DNA of 17,843 nt from Planctomycetaceae bacterium UBA4732 (GCA_002404095.1 DHJA01000158.1:6169-24011); one strand, 5' to 3'. Shown: positions 6,889 to 15,256, counted from the stretch's first letter. Translations and numbers: made by a program. The notes: generated from the letters alone by a model not told the origin.

Positions 6889-7335
6889 ATGCCGGATACC
6901 TTGCTGGCGGGATACCCGGTCGTCGTCGAACAGGCGGTGGCCTGGGGCGAAATGGACGCTTACCAACACGTCAACAACGTGGTTTACTTCCGCTATTTCG
7001 AGAATTCCCGACTCGAATACTTCCGCCGGCTCGATTGGCTGGCGATGCAAAATGACACCGGCGTCGGTCCCATTCTAGCTACCACGCACGCGCGTTTTCG
7101 CAAACCGTTGACCTATCCCGACGCCATCCTGATAGCGGCGCGCATATCGGAAGTGGGGATGGATCGACTAACGATGCAACATCGCATCTTCAGCCGCCGC
7201 CTCGGCGTTGTGGCGGCCGAAGGCGAGGGGATCATTGTCACGTTCGATTATGCTCGCAGCGTGAAGGCGCCAGTGCCGGACGAACTGCGCCGGCGTATTG
7301 CGGAGTTGGAGGCGACGGCGAACCATGCCTTTTGA
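6889..7335 (+). CDS. acyl-CoA thioesterase, hot-dog fold (4HBT, YbgC/FadM-like)
   Basis: A 148-aa single-domain thioesterase of the 4-hydroxybenzoyl-CoA thioesterase family, which hydrolyses acyl-CoA thioesters in the cytoplasm. The active-site helix is clear: WGEMDAYQHVNNVVYFRYFE, with Asp23, His27, Asn29/Asn30 and Tyr33. A long beta-sheet region follows (about 70-130). The ATG at 6889 is preceded by AAGGAGGG (6877-6884), the strongest ribosome binding site in this region, which rules out an upstream start inside the inverted repeat. Its stop lies inside the next gene, whose ATG is at 7325, so the two are coupled. Chain-length or substrate preference cannot be told from the sequence. Confidence 0.9.
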   Translation: MPDTLLAGYPVVVEQAVAWGEMDAYQHVNNVVYFRYFENSRLEYFRRLDWLAMQNDTGVGPILATTHARFRKPLTYPDAILIAARISEVGMDRLTMQHRIFSRRLGVVAAEGEGIIVTFDYARSVKAPVPDELRRRIAELEATANHAF

Positions 7336-7669
7336 AGAGCTGGACCGCATCGACCGCGAATGGGAGAAGGAAAGCGAACGGTGCATGGTCAAAACCAAAA
7401 ATGGCCGGCGCTATGTGCCTAGCGCCAGCGCCGCCGTGGTAATCGGTTTCCTGGCGGTGGTCATGGGCCTTACTTGGATCGTAATAGTCTGTGGCCCGGC
7501 CAAGGAACTTGGAGTCCTTAAGGGTCTACTCCCTCCTTTGTGCTTCGTTTTCACGTTTCTCGGAATGACCGTCAGTATAAACCAGTTTCGTAGGGCGATG
7601 CGCTACCGAGCCGCGTTCCGCCATTATCAACGTCGGCGAGCGGAAGCGGAAGACAGGTTGAAAGAGTAA
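7325..7669 (+). CDS. small membrane protein of unknown function
   Basis: A 114-aa protein that I do not recognise. It has a charged N-terminal tail (1-32), a hydrophobic segment at about 35-57, a short loop, a second hydrophobic segment at about 66-86, and a strongly basic, then acidic, C-terminal tail (88-114, rich in Arg and Glu). This predicts a two-pass inner-membrane protein with both tails on the same side, probably the cytoplasm given the positive charges. The start codon overlaps the end of the thioesterase gene by 11 bases. GGAGG lies 12 bases upstream, which is rather far, so translation is probably coupled. Codon use matches that of its neighbours, supporting a real gene. Confidence 0.65.
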   Translation: MPFEELDRIDREWEKESERCMVKTKNGRRYVPSASAAVVIGFLAVVMGLTWIVIVCGPAKELGVLKGLLPPLCFVFTFLGMTVSINQFRRAMRYRAAFRHYQRRRAEAEDRLKE

Positions 7670-7677
7670 GTCGGCCT

Positions 7678-7705
7678 TACGATAGCCGCCGACTTGGTAC
7701 GATAG
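7678..7705. repeat. 8-base direct repeat in the obgE leader
   Basis: TACGATAG occurs at 7678-7685 and again at 7698-7705, a 20-base period (about two helical turns), in the 84-base gap before obgE. The second copy is preceded by TGG, as in an extended -10 box. It could be a promoter element or an activator site; the evidence is slight. Confidence 0.3.
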
Positions 7706-7753
7706 AATCACTGGCGCCCATTATTCTCACCGTAAAAAGATTCGAGAAGGTTC

Positions 7754-8857
7754 ATGGCGTTCGTTGATCGTGTAACCCTGTACGTCAAAGGCGGCGACGG
7801 CGGCGACGGCTGCTGTAGCTTTCGCCGTGAAAAGTACGTCCCCAAGGGCGGCCCCGACGGCGGCGACGGCGGCGACGGCGGCGACGTGATCGTCCTCGCC
7901 ACGGCGGACGCGGACAGCCTGGCCGACATCGTAAACCGCAAGCACTGGCGCGCCGACAACGGCGGCCGCGGAATGCCGGACAACTGCCACGGCAAAAGTG
8001 CGCAAGACATGGTCATCCTTGTGCCTCCCGGTACGCTGATCCTGGACCGCGACCGTAAAAACGTCTTGCGCGATCTGACCGCCCCCGGCCAACAGGTCGT
8101 CATCGGCAAAGGCGGGCGCGGCGGACGCGGCAATCGCGCCTTTATGTCTTCGACCAACCGGGCGCCGCGTGAGACGCAACCCGGCGTCGAAGGCGAAGAG
8201 CGCTGGATCGTCCTTGAACTGAAAGTCATTGCCGACGCCGGACTCGTTGGCTTGCCCAACGCCGGCAAGTCCACGCTGCTGAGCCGGCTGTCGCGCGCTT
8301 TGCCGGAGATCAGCGATTACCCTTTCACCACCAAGCGCCCCAACCTCGGTATCGTCTCCATCGGCGGCGAACGCGCTTTTGTTCTCGCCGATTTGCCCGG
8401 GCTGATCGAGGGGGCGCATCACGGCGTCGGTCTCGGCCATGAGTTCCTGCGCCACGTCGAACGGACGCGCGTCCTCATCCACCTGATCGAGCCGCTGCCG
8501 ACGGACGGCAGCGATCCTTTGCAGAACTACCGCACGATCCGGCGCGAGTTGGAGCTATACCGGCCGGCGATGGCGGCCAAGCCGGAAGTCGTGGCCGTGA
8601 GCAAGACGGAACTGACCGGCGCCGCCGAGGTGCGCGAGCGCATGGAGCGGGAATTGGGCCGTGAAGTGCTGGCCTTCTCGGCCGTGACCGGCGAAGGGCT
8701 GTCGCGGCTGGTGCGCGCGGTGGTCGAGCGCTTGGCGGAAGCCCCGTTGGTATCTACAAAAGCACCCTCTACACAAGCACCCTCTATAGTCGGGGGTGCC
8801 ATGCTTTCGCGGCCCGATCTCGAAACCTCGTCCGGTCCCGACCCCGCGAAAGCATGA
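7754..8857 (+). CDS. obgE: Obg-family GTPase ObgE/CgtA
   Basis: Essential ribosome-associated GTPase involved in 50S assembly and stress signalling, 367 aa. The glycine-rich Obg domain occupies about 1-158 (VKGGDGGDGC, PDGGDGGDGGDV). The G domain follows, with G1 GLPNAGKST, the switch I region with YPFTT, G3 DLPGL, G4-like SKTE and G5-like SAVTG. The start is the ATG at 7754 with GAGAAGG just upstream. The protein core ends near residue 332 (VVERLAEAPL). The last 35 residues, and the TGA stop itself, come from a repeat element at 8749-8969 and have no resemblance to an Obg C-terminal domain. G4 reads SKTE instead of the usual NKxD, as in some Obg proteins. The gene stands apart from rplU/rpmA, with which it is often linked. 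Confidence 0.96.
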   Translation: MAFVDRVTLYVKGGDGGDGCCSFRREKYVPKGGPDGGDGGDGGDVIVLATADADSLADIVNRKHWRADNGGRGMPDNCHGKSAQDMVILVPPGTLILDRDRKNVLRDLTAPGQQVVIGKGGRGGRGNRAFMSSTNRAPRETQPGVEGEERWIVLELKVIADAGLVGLPNAGKSTLLSRLSRALPEISDYPFTTKRPNLGIVSIGGERAFVLADLPGLIEGAHHGVGLGHEFLRHVERTRVLIHLIEPLPTDGSDPLQNYRTIRRELELYRPAMAAKPEVVAVSKTELTGAAEVRERMERELGREVLAFSAVTGEGLSRLVRAVVERLAEAPLVSTKAPSTQAPSIVGGAMLSRPDLETSSGPDPAKA

Positions 8858-8969
8858 GTCCTCGCACGGGAGTCATGCTTTCGCGGCGGCTTAGACGGGA
8901 GACGATGCGGAAAAGAGGCCGCGAAAGCATGGCACCCCATTTTTGTTGATCCCCATTTGTGTAGATGCC
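8749..8969. mobile_element. 221-bp MITE-like element with terminal and nested inverted repeats
   Basis: The ends are related inverted repeats: GGTATCTACAAAAG (from 8749), and TTTGTGTAGATGCC (8956-8969), which reads GGCATCTACACAAA on the other strand. Inside, a perfect 22-bp inverted repeat (8793-8814 and 8917-8938) encloses a second 14-bp one (8844-8857 and 8873-8886). The motif GCGAAAGCAT thus occurs four times in alternating orientation. No transposase is encoded. The left end lies inside the obgE reading frame and the right end is 30 bases before coaX. A trace of the same element, TATCTACACAAGTGGGG followed by CGCCATGC, occurs at 17737-17760. Confidence 0.65.
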
Positions 8970-8999
8970 TATGCGGAAGCCCCAGGCGGAGGTACGTTC

Positions 9000-9785
9000 G
9001 TGAACGTGGATGTCGTCGCGGACGTCGGCAACAGCCGCATCAAGTGGGGCGTCTGCGCGAAGCAAGGGGTAACGGCCAGCGCGTCGCTGCCGCCCGGCGA
9101 ACCGGCGGCGTGGGATGCGCGGTTAAGCGATTGGGGTCTTACCGGATCGCTGATTTGGGCTATAGGCGGCGTCCATCCTGGCAACCTCGAAGGATTGCTG
9201 GAATGGCTGCGAGGCCGTGGAGACACGGTGCGGCTGCTGAATCGTTACGATCAACTGCCGATCAAGGTGCTGGCCGATCCCCCGGAGCGCGTCGGCCTTG
9301 ATCGGTTGTTTAACGCCGTGGCCGCCAATGCCCGTCTCCGCCGCGGCGCGAAAAATCGGCGAGCCAGGGCCGCCGTCATCATCGACGCGGGGACGGCCGT
9401 GACGGTGGACCTAATAAGTCCCGACGGCGCCTTTGAGGGCGGCGCTATATTTCCAGGTCGCCGGCTCATGGCCGCCGCGTTACACGACTACACCGCCCTT
9501 TTGCCTCTGGTCCTCGGCTCAGAGGCCAGCCCGCCGCCTGTCGGCAAGAACACCACCACCGCTATCGAAGCCGGGATTCATTATGCCGTGGCCGGCGGGA
9601 TCAATCAATTGATCCGCCGGCAGCTGGGCGCCCATTTTCAGCGAGCGGGTCGTCTCGCCAAGCCCGCCGTTTTCCTGACCGGCGGCGACGCCCCCCTGCT
9701 GCAACATTCTATCGACTATCGCGCGGTCTTATGGCCGGAAATGACCCTCGAAGGACTGCGCCTGAGCGCCGAGGCTTTATCGTGA
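9000..9785 (+). CDS. coaX: type III pantothenate kinase
   Basis: First enzyme of coenzyme A synthesis, phosphorylating pantothenate with ATP in the cytoplasm, 261 aa. Type III hallmarks are present: the phosphate-loop motif DVGNSRIKWG (8-17), PPERVGLDRLFNAVAA (95-110) with D101, DAGTAVTVDLI (129-139), GGAIFPG (147-153) and GKNTTTAIEAG (182-192). I chose the GTG at 9000 because GGAGG (8988-8992) lies 7 bases upstream and the conserved N-terminal strand begins right there. An in-frame start at 8943 would lie inside the upstream repeat. The stop overlaps the start of the MnmE-like gene (GTGA, 4 bases). Type III kinases are the usual form where coaA is missing. Confidence 0.93.
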   Translation: MNVDVVADVGNSRIKWGVCAKQGVTASASLPPGEPAAWDARLSDWGLTGSLIWAIGGVHPGNLEGLLEWLRGRGDTVRLLNRYDQLPIKVLADPPERVGLDRLFNAVAANARLRRGAKNRRARAAVIIDAGTAVTVDLISPDGAFEGGAIFPGRRLMAAALHDYTALLPLVLGSEASPPPVGKNTTTAIEAGIHYAVAGGINQLIRRQLGAHFQRAGRLAKPAVFLTGGDAPLLQHSIDYRAVLWPEMTLEGLRLSAEALS

Positions 9786-10912
9786 CGGAAACGCCCACCT
9801 ACGCCGCCTGTCTAACGCCGCCTGGCCAAGGCGCCGTCGCCACGTTGGTCGTGGACGGCCCACGCGCCTGGGAGGTGGTGCGTCCGCTATTCCGCACGCG
9901 CACCGGGGCTGAACCGCCGGTCGATCCTCCGGCGGGTCGCATCTTGCTGGGCCGGCTCGGCGGTGAAGTCGCCGACGAAGTTGTGCTGGCGGTCAAGCGC
10001 GTCGGCCCGTCGCAGCGGTTGGAATTGCATTGTCACGGCGGTCGGGCCAACGTCCGCTTCTTGCTCGACCTTCTTATGACGCGCGGCGTGCGCTTCTGCA
10101 CGTGGCAAGAGTTTCTTCGGCGCACCGATTCCGATCCCCTTCGCGCCGCCGCGTCCGTCGCTCTGGCCGAAGCGCCCACAGTTCGCACTGCGTCGATTCT
10201 GTTGGACCAGTATAACGGGGCATTCGCGGCCGCCCTTGACGCGATCCTGGCGGCGCTGGACAGTGATGACATCGACATGGCATCGACCGGCCTGGACGCG
10301 CTGGCGCGGCGCGCCGGCCTTGGGCGGAGGCTGACGGCGCCGTGGCGTGTGGCCGTCGCGGGACCGCCGAACGTCGGTAAAAGCAGCCTGATGAACGCCT
10401 TGGCCGGCTATCAGCGCAGCATCGTTTCGCCGACGCCGGGCACGACGCGCGACGTGGTGACGACGCGATTGGCCATCGACGGCTGGCCGGTGGAACTGGC
10501 GGACACGGCGGGCGTGCGCGAGGGGACGGACGCCCTGGAAGAGCAAGGCGTCCGCAAAGCACAAGCTACTGCTCACGCCGCGGATTTGTGTTTATGGCTT
10601 CTCGACGCCTCGGCGCCGCCCGTCTGGCCGGGCGCGGATGTTGGCGCCGTCCGCTTCGTAGTCAACAAGGTGGACCTTCCGGCGGTGTGGGATGTGGCGG
10701 CCGTGGACGGCGTTCAAGTTTCCGCGCTTACACTTCAGGGATTGCCGGAATTGTGTACTGATTTGAGCGGCAGGCTGGTCCCCGATTCGCCGCCCTCTGG
10801 CGCGGCGATGCCTTTCACCGAACACATGTGCGCAGGCGTCGAAAACGCTAATCGCTCGCTCGCCAACGGGCGGGGCGACGAAGCGCGACAGATTCTTGTG
10901 GGGCTGATTTAG
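9782..10912 (+). CDS. MnmE/TrmE-like GTPase lacking the catalytic C-terminus
   Basis: A 376-aa GTPase related to the tRNA-modifying enzyme MnmE. The N-terminal part (about 5-100; TPPGQGAVATLVVDGP, LHCHGG) resembles the MnmE folate-binding domain. A short helical part (110-185) leads into an intact G domain: G1 AGPPNVGKSS (193-202), G2 TPGTTRD (218-224), G3 DTAG (241-244) and G4 NKVD (295-298). MnmE proteins are usually about 450 aa and end in a Cys-containing motif of the type CxGK. This one ends in ILVGLI with no such motif and a reduced helical domain. It may be a divergent paralogue with another role, so I do not name it mnmE. The GTG start overlaps coaX and has GAGG 7 bases upstream, implying coupled expression with coaX. 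Confidence 0.85.
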   Translation: MTETPTYAACLTPPGQGAVATLVVDGPRAWEVVRPLFRTRTGAEPPVDPPAGRILLGRLGGEVADEVVLAVKRVGPSQRLELHCHGGRANVRFLLDLLMTRGVRFCTWQEFLRRTDSDPLRAAASVALAEAPTVRTASILLDQYNGAFAAALDAILAALDSDDIDMASTGLDALARRAGLGRRLTAPWRVAVAGPPNVGKSSLMNALAGYQRSIVSPTPGTTRDVVTTRLAIDGWPVELADTAGVREGTDALEEQGVRKAQATAHAADLCLWLLDASAPPVWPGADVGAVRFVVNKVDLPAVWDVAAVDGVQVSALTLQGLPELCTDLSGRLVPDSPPSGAAMPFTEHMCAGVENANRSLANGRGDEARQILVGLI

Positions 10913-10920
10913 TGTCTCCG

Positions 10921-10982
10921 TTTGTCTCATAAGTCCCATAAGACCTATAGGACCTATGGGACTTATGGGACTTATGAGAAAA
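10921..10982. repeat. 62-base palindromic repeat of 9-base units, copy 2
   Basis: Perfect 18-bp arms at 10925-10942 and 10962-10979 with a 19-base loop. Pairing extends outward with a few mismatches to GTCTCCG at 10914-10920, and CGGAGAC occurs again at 10991-10997. The right half has 9-base units of the type GGGACTTAT. It aligns without gaps to 5472-5533. It begins 8 bases after the MnmE-like stop codon. There is no T-run after the stem, so it is not a typical intrinsic terminator. Confidence 0.9.
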
Positions 10983-11099
10983 GCGGAAAGCGGAGACGCC
11001 ACCCGAAATTTGTTTCGCTCCGCATCGCCGGCGTGGTATACCTATACAAGACGATTCGACCCGATCCCGCTGCCCTGGCTTACAAAGGACTCGACCCTC

Positions 11100-12257
11100 G
11101 TGCCAGCGGAAACTCTTTTGCGTCCGTCCACGGAAACCAGCGATTTCCAATTGCAAACCGTGTCCGACCGTCGCGCCGACGTCGATGCCAAGACCACCCG
11201 CGCAGCCGCGCTCTTGCAGGCGGTCGGCTGCGAGGGGTTGCTGCTATTCGAGCCGGAAAACTTCGCCTGGCTGACCAGCGGCGCCACGGTTCGCGGCCTG
11301 CCCGACCCGGCGTCGGCCCCGGCCATTTACTGCAACGGCGACGGCCGTTGGTTGATCGCTCGCAACGTGGACTCTCAGCGGCTGTTCGACGAGGAACTCG
11401 ACGGCCTGGGTTTCCAGCTCAAGGAATGGCCGTGGCATTGGGGCCAGGAGCAATTGCTGGCCGATCTCTGTCAGAACCGGCGCGTGGCGAGCGACAGGCC
11501 GTGTGACGCCTGCCGCGTCGTGGCCGACGACCTGCGCCGGCTGCGACGAGCGCTGAGTCCCTACGAGCAAGCGTGCCTTCTCACACTGGGGCAGACGCTC
11601 AGCCACGCCCTAGAGGCCACTTGCCGCGACCTCGACGTCAACGACACGGAGCGCGAGGCGGCCGGCCGGGTCGGTCATCGTTTGATGCACCGCGGCGCTC
11701 TGCCGGTCTACGTCGGCGCCGCGGCCGACGGCCGTTCGCGCGCTTACCGGCGCTTCGGTTTCACCTCGACTCCCATCCGGCGTTACGTTGTGTTGACGGC
11801 CACGGCGCGCAAGTACGGCCTATGCGCCACGGCCAGCCGGGCCGTCAACTTCGGCGCGCCGGACGAGGAATTCCAGAAGGAACACAATGCCGTCTGCCGG
11901 GTGAGCGCCAGTTTTCTCGCTTCGACGTGGCCCGACGCGGTGCCGCGCGAGATCTTGACGGCCGGGCGGCGCATCTATCTCATCAGCGGTTTCGAGCATG
12001 AATGGCTGTTGGCGCCGCAGGGCTGGCTGACCGGCCGCGCCCCGGTGGAAGAGCTGCTGACGCCGCAGACGGAGGAGCTGTTTCAGGCGGGCTGGGCCGT
12101 AACGTGGAGTCCCAGCGCCGGGGCCGCGTCGGGCTGCGACACCTTCCTCATCACCGACAATGGGCCGGAGGAAATGACGCCGTCGGAGGCGTGGCCGCTC
12201 AAGCGCATCAAGATCCAAGGGGCGGAGTTTACCCGGCCGGATGTGTTGCAGCGGTGA
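11100..12257 (+). CDS. M24 peptidase-fold protein, probable pseudoenzyme
   Basis: About 385 aa, resembling Xaa-Pro aminopeptidase/creatinase (M24) proteins. It has an N-terminal domain (about 25-150) with VGCEGLLLFEPENFAWLTSG, the pattern of the creatinase N-domain. A C-terminal pita-bread-like domain follows, with RRALSPYEQACLLTLGQTLS and RKYGLCATASRAVNFGAP. The Asp-Asp-His-Glu-Glu metal ligands of active M24 enzymes are not recognisable: the strand that should carry two Asp reads TATARKYGLCATASR. A non-catalytic or binding role is likely. The start is uncertain. I prefer the GTG at 11100, with AAAGGA 10 bases upstream. The frame is open back to 10956, but there it reads the palindromic repeat. 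A start at the in-frame GTG near 11161 is also possible. Its partner or substrate is unknown. Confidence 0.7.
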   Translation: MPAETLLRPSTETSDFQLQTVSDRRADVDAKTTRAAALLQAVGCEGLLLFEPENFAWLTSGATVRGLPDPASAPAIYCNGDGRWLIARNVDSQRLFDEELDGLGFQLKEWPWHWGQEQLLADLCQNRRVASDRPCDACRVVADDLRRLRRALSPYEQACLLTLGQTLSHALEATCRDLDVNDTEREAAGRVGHRLMHRGALPVYVGAAADGRSRAYRRFGFTSTPIRRYVVLTATARKYGLCATASRAVNFGAPDEEFQKEHNAVCRVSASFLASTWPDAVPREILTAGRRIYLISGFEHEWLLAPQGWLTGRAPVEELLTPQTEELFQAGWAVTWSPSAGAASGCDTFLITDNGPEEMTPSEAWPLKRIKIQGAEFTRPDVLQR

Positions 12258-12289
12258 GGGCGCCCCGGTGTTTGTGATTTCAATACTTC

Positions 12290-12388
12290 ATCACGAAAGC
12301 ATGAAAGCACGAAAACACGAAAAAGTCTAAGGTGGGGGATAATGCTGCCGCGTCTTTTTCGTGGTTTCGTCTTTCGTGCTTTCGTGAT
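12290..12388. repeat. long imperfect inverted repeat (CACGAAA type) between convergent genes
   Basis: The 36-base arm at 12290-12325 pairs with 12354-12388 with two substitutions and one single-base gap, around a 28-base loop. The arms consist of repeated CACGAAA-like units. It fills most of the 156-base gap between two convergent genes, so it may act as a two-way transcription barrier, although no clean T-run follows the stem. It may equally be a dispersed repeat. Confidence 0.85.
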
Positions 12389-12413
12389 TAAGGAGTTTGA
12401 GAACGAGGATATA

Positions 12414-12806
<393 letters not shown>

Positions 12807-13538
12807 CTATTCAGCCTCATCGTTGCCCGTCGCGGCTTGCTCGGGCAAGTACAAAATCCGCCCGCACGACTTGCACACCACGAACGCGCCCATCAGCAGT
12901 TCATTGTACTGCTGGGCGATGATCTCCGTCCGGCAGGCGCCGCAGCCGTGATCCACCACCGGCGCAAAAGCGTCGGCTCCCTTGCCCTTGACGATCCGGT
13001 CGAACACCGAACGCACGTTCTTCGGTACGTTCGCCTCGACCTCTTTCACCTTGGCTTGCGTTTCGTCCAGCTGGTGCTTGAGGGTCGCCATGCGAGCGCT
13101 GGATTCCTTCTCGTATTGGACGAAGGCTTCCTTCGACGCCTTGGCGGCTTTTTCCAGTTCGGGCGCCTTCGCGGCGCGCTCCTCGCTCTCGCCCATGGCG
13201 ACAAGGCTTTCCTCTTCCAGCTCCGAGCACTTCACGCGGGCACCGGCGATCTCCGTTTGCAGCGCGTCGTATTCCTTCTTGGCGCCCGCCTCGTTGAGTT
13301 GTTTCTGATGCTTGGCGATCTGGTTGTGCGTTGTCTTGAGGGTCACTTCCTTATCATGGATCGTCACCTTGAGCCTTTTGATTGCTTCTAGGTTGCTGTT
13401 GGCGGCCTCTTCCTGACGCGCGACCTTGGCCTGTTGCGCTTTGAGTTGCAGCGGCGCCCGGTCCATTTGCTCCTTCAAATCGCGGGCGAACCGTCGCAGG
13501 CGATGGATCTCCCGCATCAGCTCCGCCGTCGATGCCAT
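12807..13538 (-). CDS. coiled-coil zinc-ribbon protein (COG1579-like)
   Basis: A 243-aa protein with a long coiled coil (about residues 5-172, rich in Lys, Glu, Ala and Gln) and a C-terminal four-cysteine zinc ribbon: CGAC (C199, C202) and CKSC (C222, C225). This matches the COG1579/DUF164 family, described as predicted nucleic-acid-binding proteins, whose exact role is not established. I chose the ATG at 13538, with GAGAGG (13545-13550) 6 bases upstream. The frame can be read back to a TTG at 13559, but that lies within the T-tract of the rpoD terminator. There is no visible promoter between that terminator and this start. Expression therefore depends on read-through or on a promoter inside the 3' end of rpoD. 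Confidence 0.85.
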   Translation of the reverse strand: MASTAELMREIHRLRRFARDLKEQMDRAPLQLKAQQAKVARQEEAANSNLEAIKRLKVTIHDKEVTLKTTHNQIAKHQKQLNEAGAKKEYDALQTEIAGARVKCSELEEESLVAMGESEERAAKAPELEKAAKASKEAFVQYEKESSARMATLKHQLDETQAKVKEVEANVPKNVRSVFDRIVKGKGADAFAPVVDHGCGACRTEIIAQQYNELLMGAFVVCKSCGRILYLPEQAATGNDEAE

Positions 13539-13555
13539 GATTTGCCTCTCATTGA

Positions 13556-13588
13556 ACAAAAAAAACCGCCGGTCTCGTGACCGGCGGT
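13556..13588 (-). terminator. intrinsic terminator of rpoD
   Basis: On the minus strand a 10-bp GC-rich stem (13579-13588 with 13565-13574) has a 4-base loop and is followed by a run of eight T. It begins 7 bases after the rpoD stop codon. This is a textbook Rho-independent terminator and the only one I see in the window. Confidence 0.9.
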
Positions 13589-13595
13589 CGTGTGG

Positions 13596-15251
13596 TCAGA
13601 CGCGGCGGGCGACGCCGTCGAGGAAGCCCTCAAGTTGCCGGCTGCGCACCGGATGTTGCAACTTGCGCACCGCCTTCGCCTCGATCTGCCGGACGCGCTC
13701 GCGCGTCACCTTGAAGATCCGGCCCACCTCTTCCAGAGTGTAGGTGTAACCGTCGCCGAGGCCGTAGCGCAACTTGATGATCTCGCGCTCGCGGTACGTC
13801 AGCGTCTTTAGCACCTGGTCGATCTTTTCTTTCAACATCTCGCCCGCGGCCGCGTGGACCGGCGACTCGGCCGTGTTGTCTTCGATGAAGTCGCCGAAGT
13901 AGCTGTCCTCGCTCTCGCCCACCGGCCGATCCAACGAGATCGGGTGCCGGCTGATCTTCAGGACGCGCCGCGTCTCCTCGACGGTGATGTTCGCTTCTTG
14001 AGCCGTCTCCTCGATGGTCGGCTCGCGGCCCAGCGTCTGCAACAGCTTTTTCGAGACATTGCGGAGCTTCGACATCGTCTCGATCATGTGGACCGGAATG
14101 CGGATCGTCCGAGCCTGATCCGCGATGGCCCGTGTGATCGCCTGCCGAATCCACCACGTCGCGTAGGTGCTGAACTTGTAACCGCGACGATATTCGTACT
14201 TGTCCACCGCTCGCATCAGTCCGGTGTTGCCCTCCTGGATCAGGTCCAGGAAACTTAGGCCGCGGTTGCGGTACTTCTTGGCGATGGATACGACGAGCCG
14301 CAGGTTGCCGCCGGATAGGTCGCGCTTGGCCTGTTCGTACTCGGTGAAGCGCTTCTTCACGATCTCCACGCGCTTGCGCAGGCCGCTCGCTTCTTCGAGC
14401 GTCATGCGCATGTAGTCCTGCAACTCCTTCTCGAAGTTGGCCAGGTCTTCCGTACAGCCGCCGTCGGCGCGGAGCGACTCGATCTGGTTTTCCAACTCGT
14501 CCATCCGCACCGATATCTGCTCCAGCTTCTTCATCAGAGGCTGGACCTTCTGCGTGCGGATCGACAGCTCTTCCACCAGCGTCACCGCCTTGCGCCTGCG
14601 GACGCGGAGGATGCGGCGCAGCTTACGGCGGTCCTCCTCGTCGGTGCGAGCGTCGAGGACTTTGGCGAAGTCTTCCTGATTCTGCTCCATGAGGTGATCG
14701 AGCGTTCGCAAGTTGTGCGGCATTCGCTGGAGAATTTTGTCTTTTTCGAGGTTCTCCGTCAACGACACCTTAACCGTTCGGTCGAACGGCAGATCGCCGT
14801 CGCGGACGCGCTTGAGCTGCTCGACCACCTGCTGCAAGGCGCCGTCGCATTCGAGGACTTTACGGCGGAAGCGCTTGCGGGTGACTTCGATCTTCTTGGC
14901 CAGGGCGATCTCCTGCTCGCGCTTGAGCAGAGGGATCGACCCCATCTGGGTGAGGTACATTCGCACCGGGTCGTCGATGCGGCGGCTGTCGTCCTCATCC
15001 ATGAAGCTGAGGTCGAGTTCGGCGCGCGACTCGTCGTCCAGGACGGGCGTTGCGCTCCCCTCGCGTTCCTCGGCCTCCGATTCCTCGATCAGCTCGATGC
15101 CCTGTTCTTCGAGTAGAATCAGGATCTGATCGATCTTTTCCGGGTTGGCGTCGTCATCCGGAAGTTGTTCATTAACCTGGTCGTAGGTCAGGTAGCCTTT
15201 TTCCTTGCCGGACTCAAGCAAGGCCTTCAGGCCCTCGTTAGTCTTCTCCAT
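13596..15251 (-). CDS. rpoD: primary RNA polymerase sigma factor RpoD/SigA
   Basis: Housekeeping sigma70 factor, 551 aa, directing RNA polymerase to -35/-10 promoters. Region 1.1 lies at 5-60 ([19 protein letters not shown]) and region 1.2 at 92-125 ([17 protein letters not shown]). A long charged non-conserved segment spans 125-300. Region 2 (308-380) is almost invariant, with [20 protein letters not shown] and [19 protein letters not shown]. Region 3 (384-465) carries GREPTIEE. Region 4 (475-540) has [15 protein letters not shown] and the helix-turn-helix [20 protein letters not shown]. The ATG at 15251 is preceded by AGGAGG (15257-15262). The frame is open to 15341, but that would read through a repeat-like palindrome. 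It lies 70 bases after dnaG, the classic dnaG-rpoD arrangement of the macromolecular synthesis operon. Confidence 0.97.
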   Translation of the reverse strand: MEKTNEGLKALLESGKEKGYLTYDQVNEQLPDDDANPEKIDQILILLEEQGIELIEESEAEEREGSATPVLDDESRAELDLSFMDEDDSRRIDDPVRMYLTQMGSIPLLKREQEIALAKKIEVTRKRFRRKVLECDGALQQVVEQLKRVRDGDLPFDRTVKVSLTENLEKDKILQRMPHNLRTLDHLMEQNQEDFAKVLDARTDEEDRRKLRRILRVRRRKAVTLVEELSIRTQKVQPLMKKLEQISVRMDELENQIESLRADGGCTEDLANFEKELQDYMRMTLEEASGLRKRVEIVKKRFTEYEQAKRDLSGGNLRLVVSIAKKYRNRGLSFLDLIQEGNTGLMRAVDKYEYRRGYKFSTYATWWIRQAITRAIADQARTIRIPVHMIETMSKLRNVSKKLLQTLGREPTIEETAQEANITVEETRRVLKISRHPISLDRPVGESEDSYFGDFIEDNTAESPVHAAAGEMLKEKIDQVLKTLTYREREIIKLRYGLGDGYTYTLEEVGRIFKVTRERVRQIEAKAVRKLQHPVRSRQLEGFLDGVARRV

Positions 15252-15256
15252 CAAAC

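Noticed and set aside
7853..7887. 9-base tandem repeat GGCGGCGAC inside obgE
   Set aside because: It encodes the Gly-Gly-Asp repeats that are normal in the Obg domain of this family, so it is protein-driven and not a DNA repeat element.
8844..8886. Terminator after obgE formed by the inner 14-bp inverted repeat
   Set aside because: The stem is followed by GC-rich sequence without a T-run, so intrinsic termination is not supported.
10956..11099. Upstream start of the M24-like gene at 10956
   Set aside because: The first codons lie in the palindromic repeat, there is no ribosome binding site, and the following residues do not look like family sequence.
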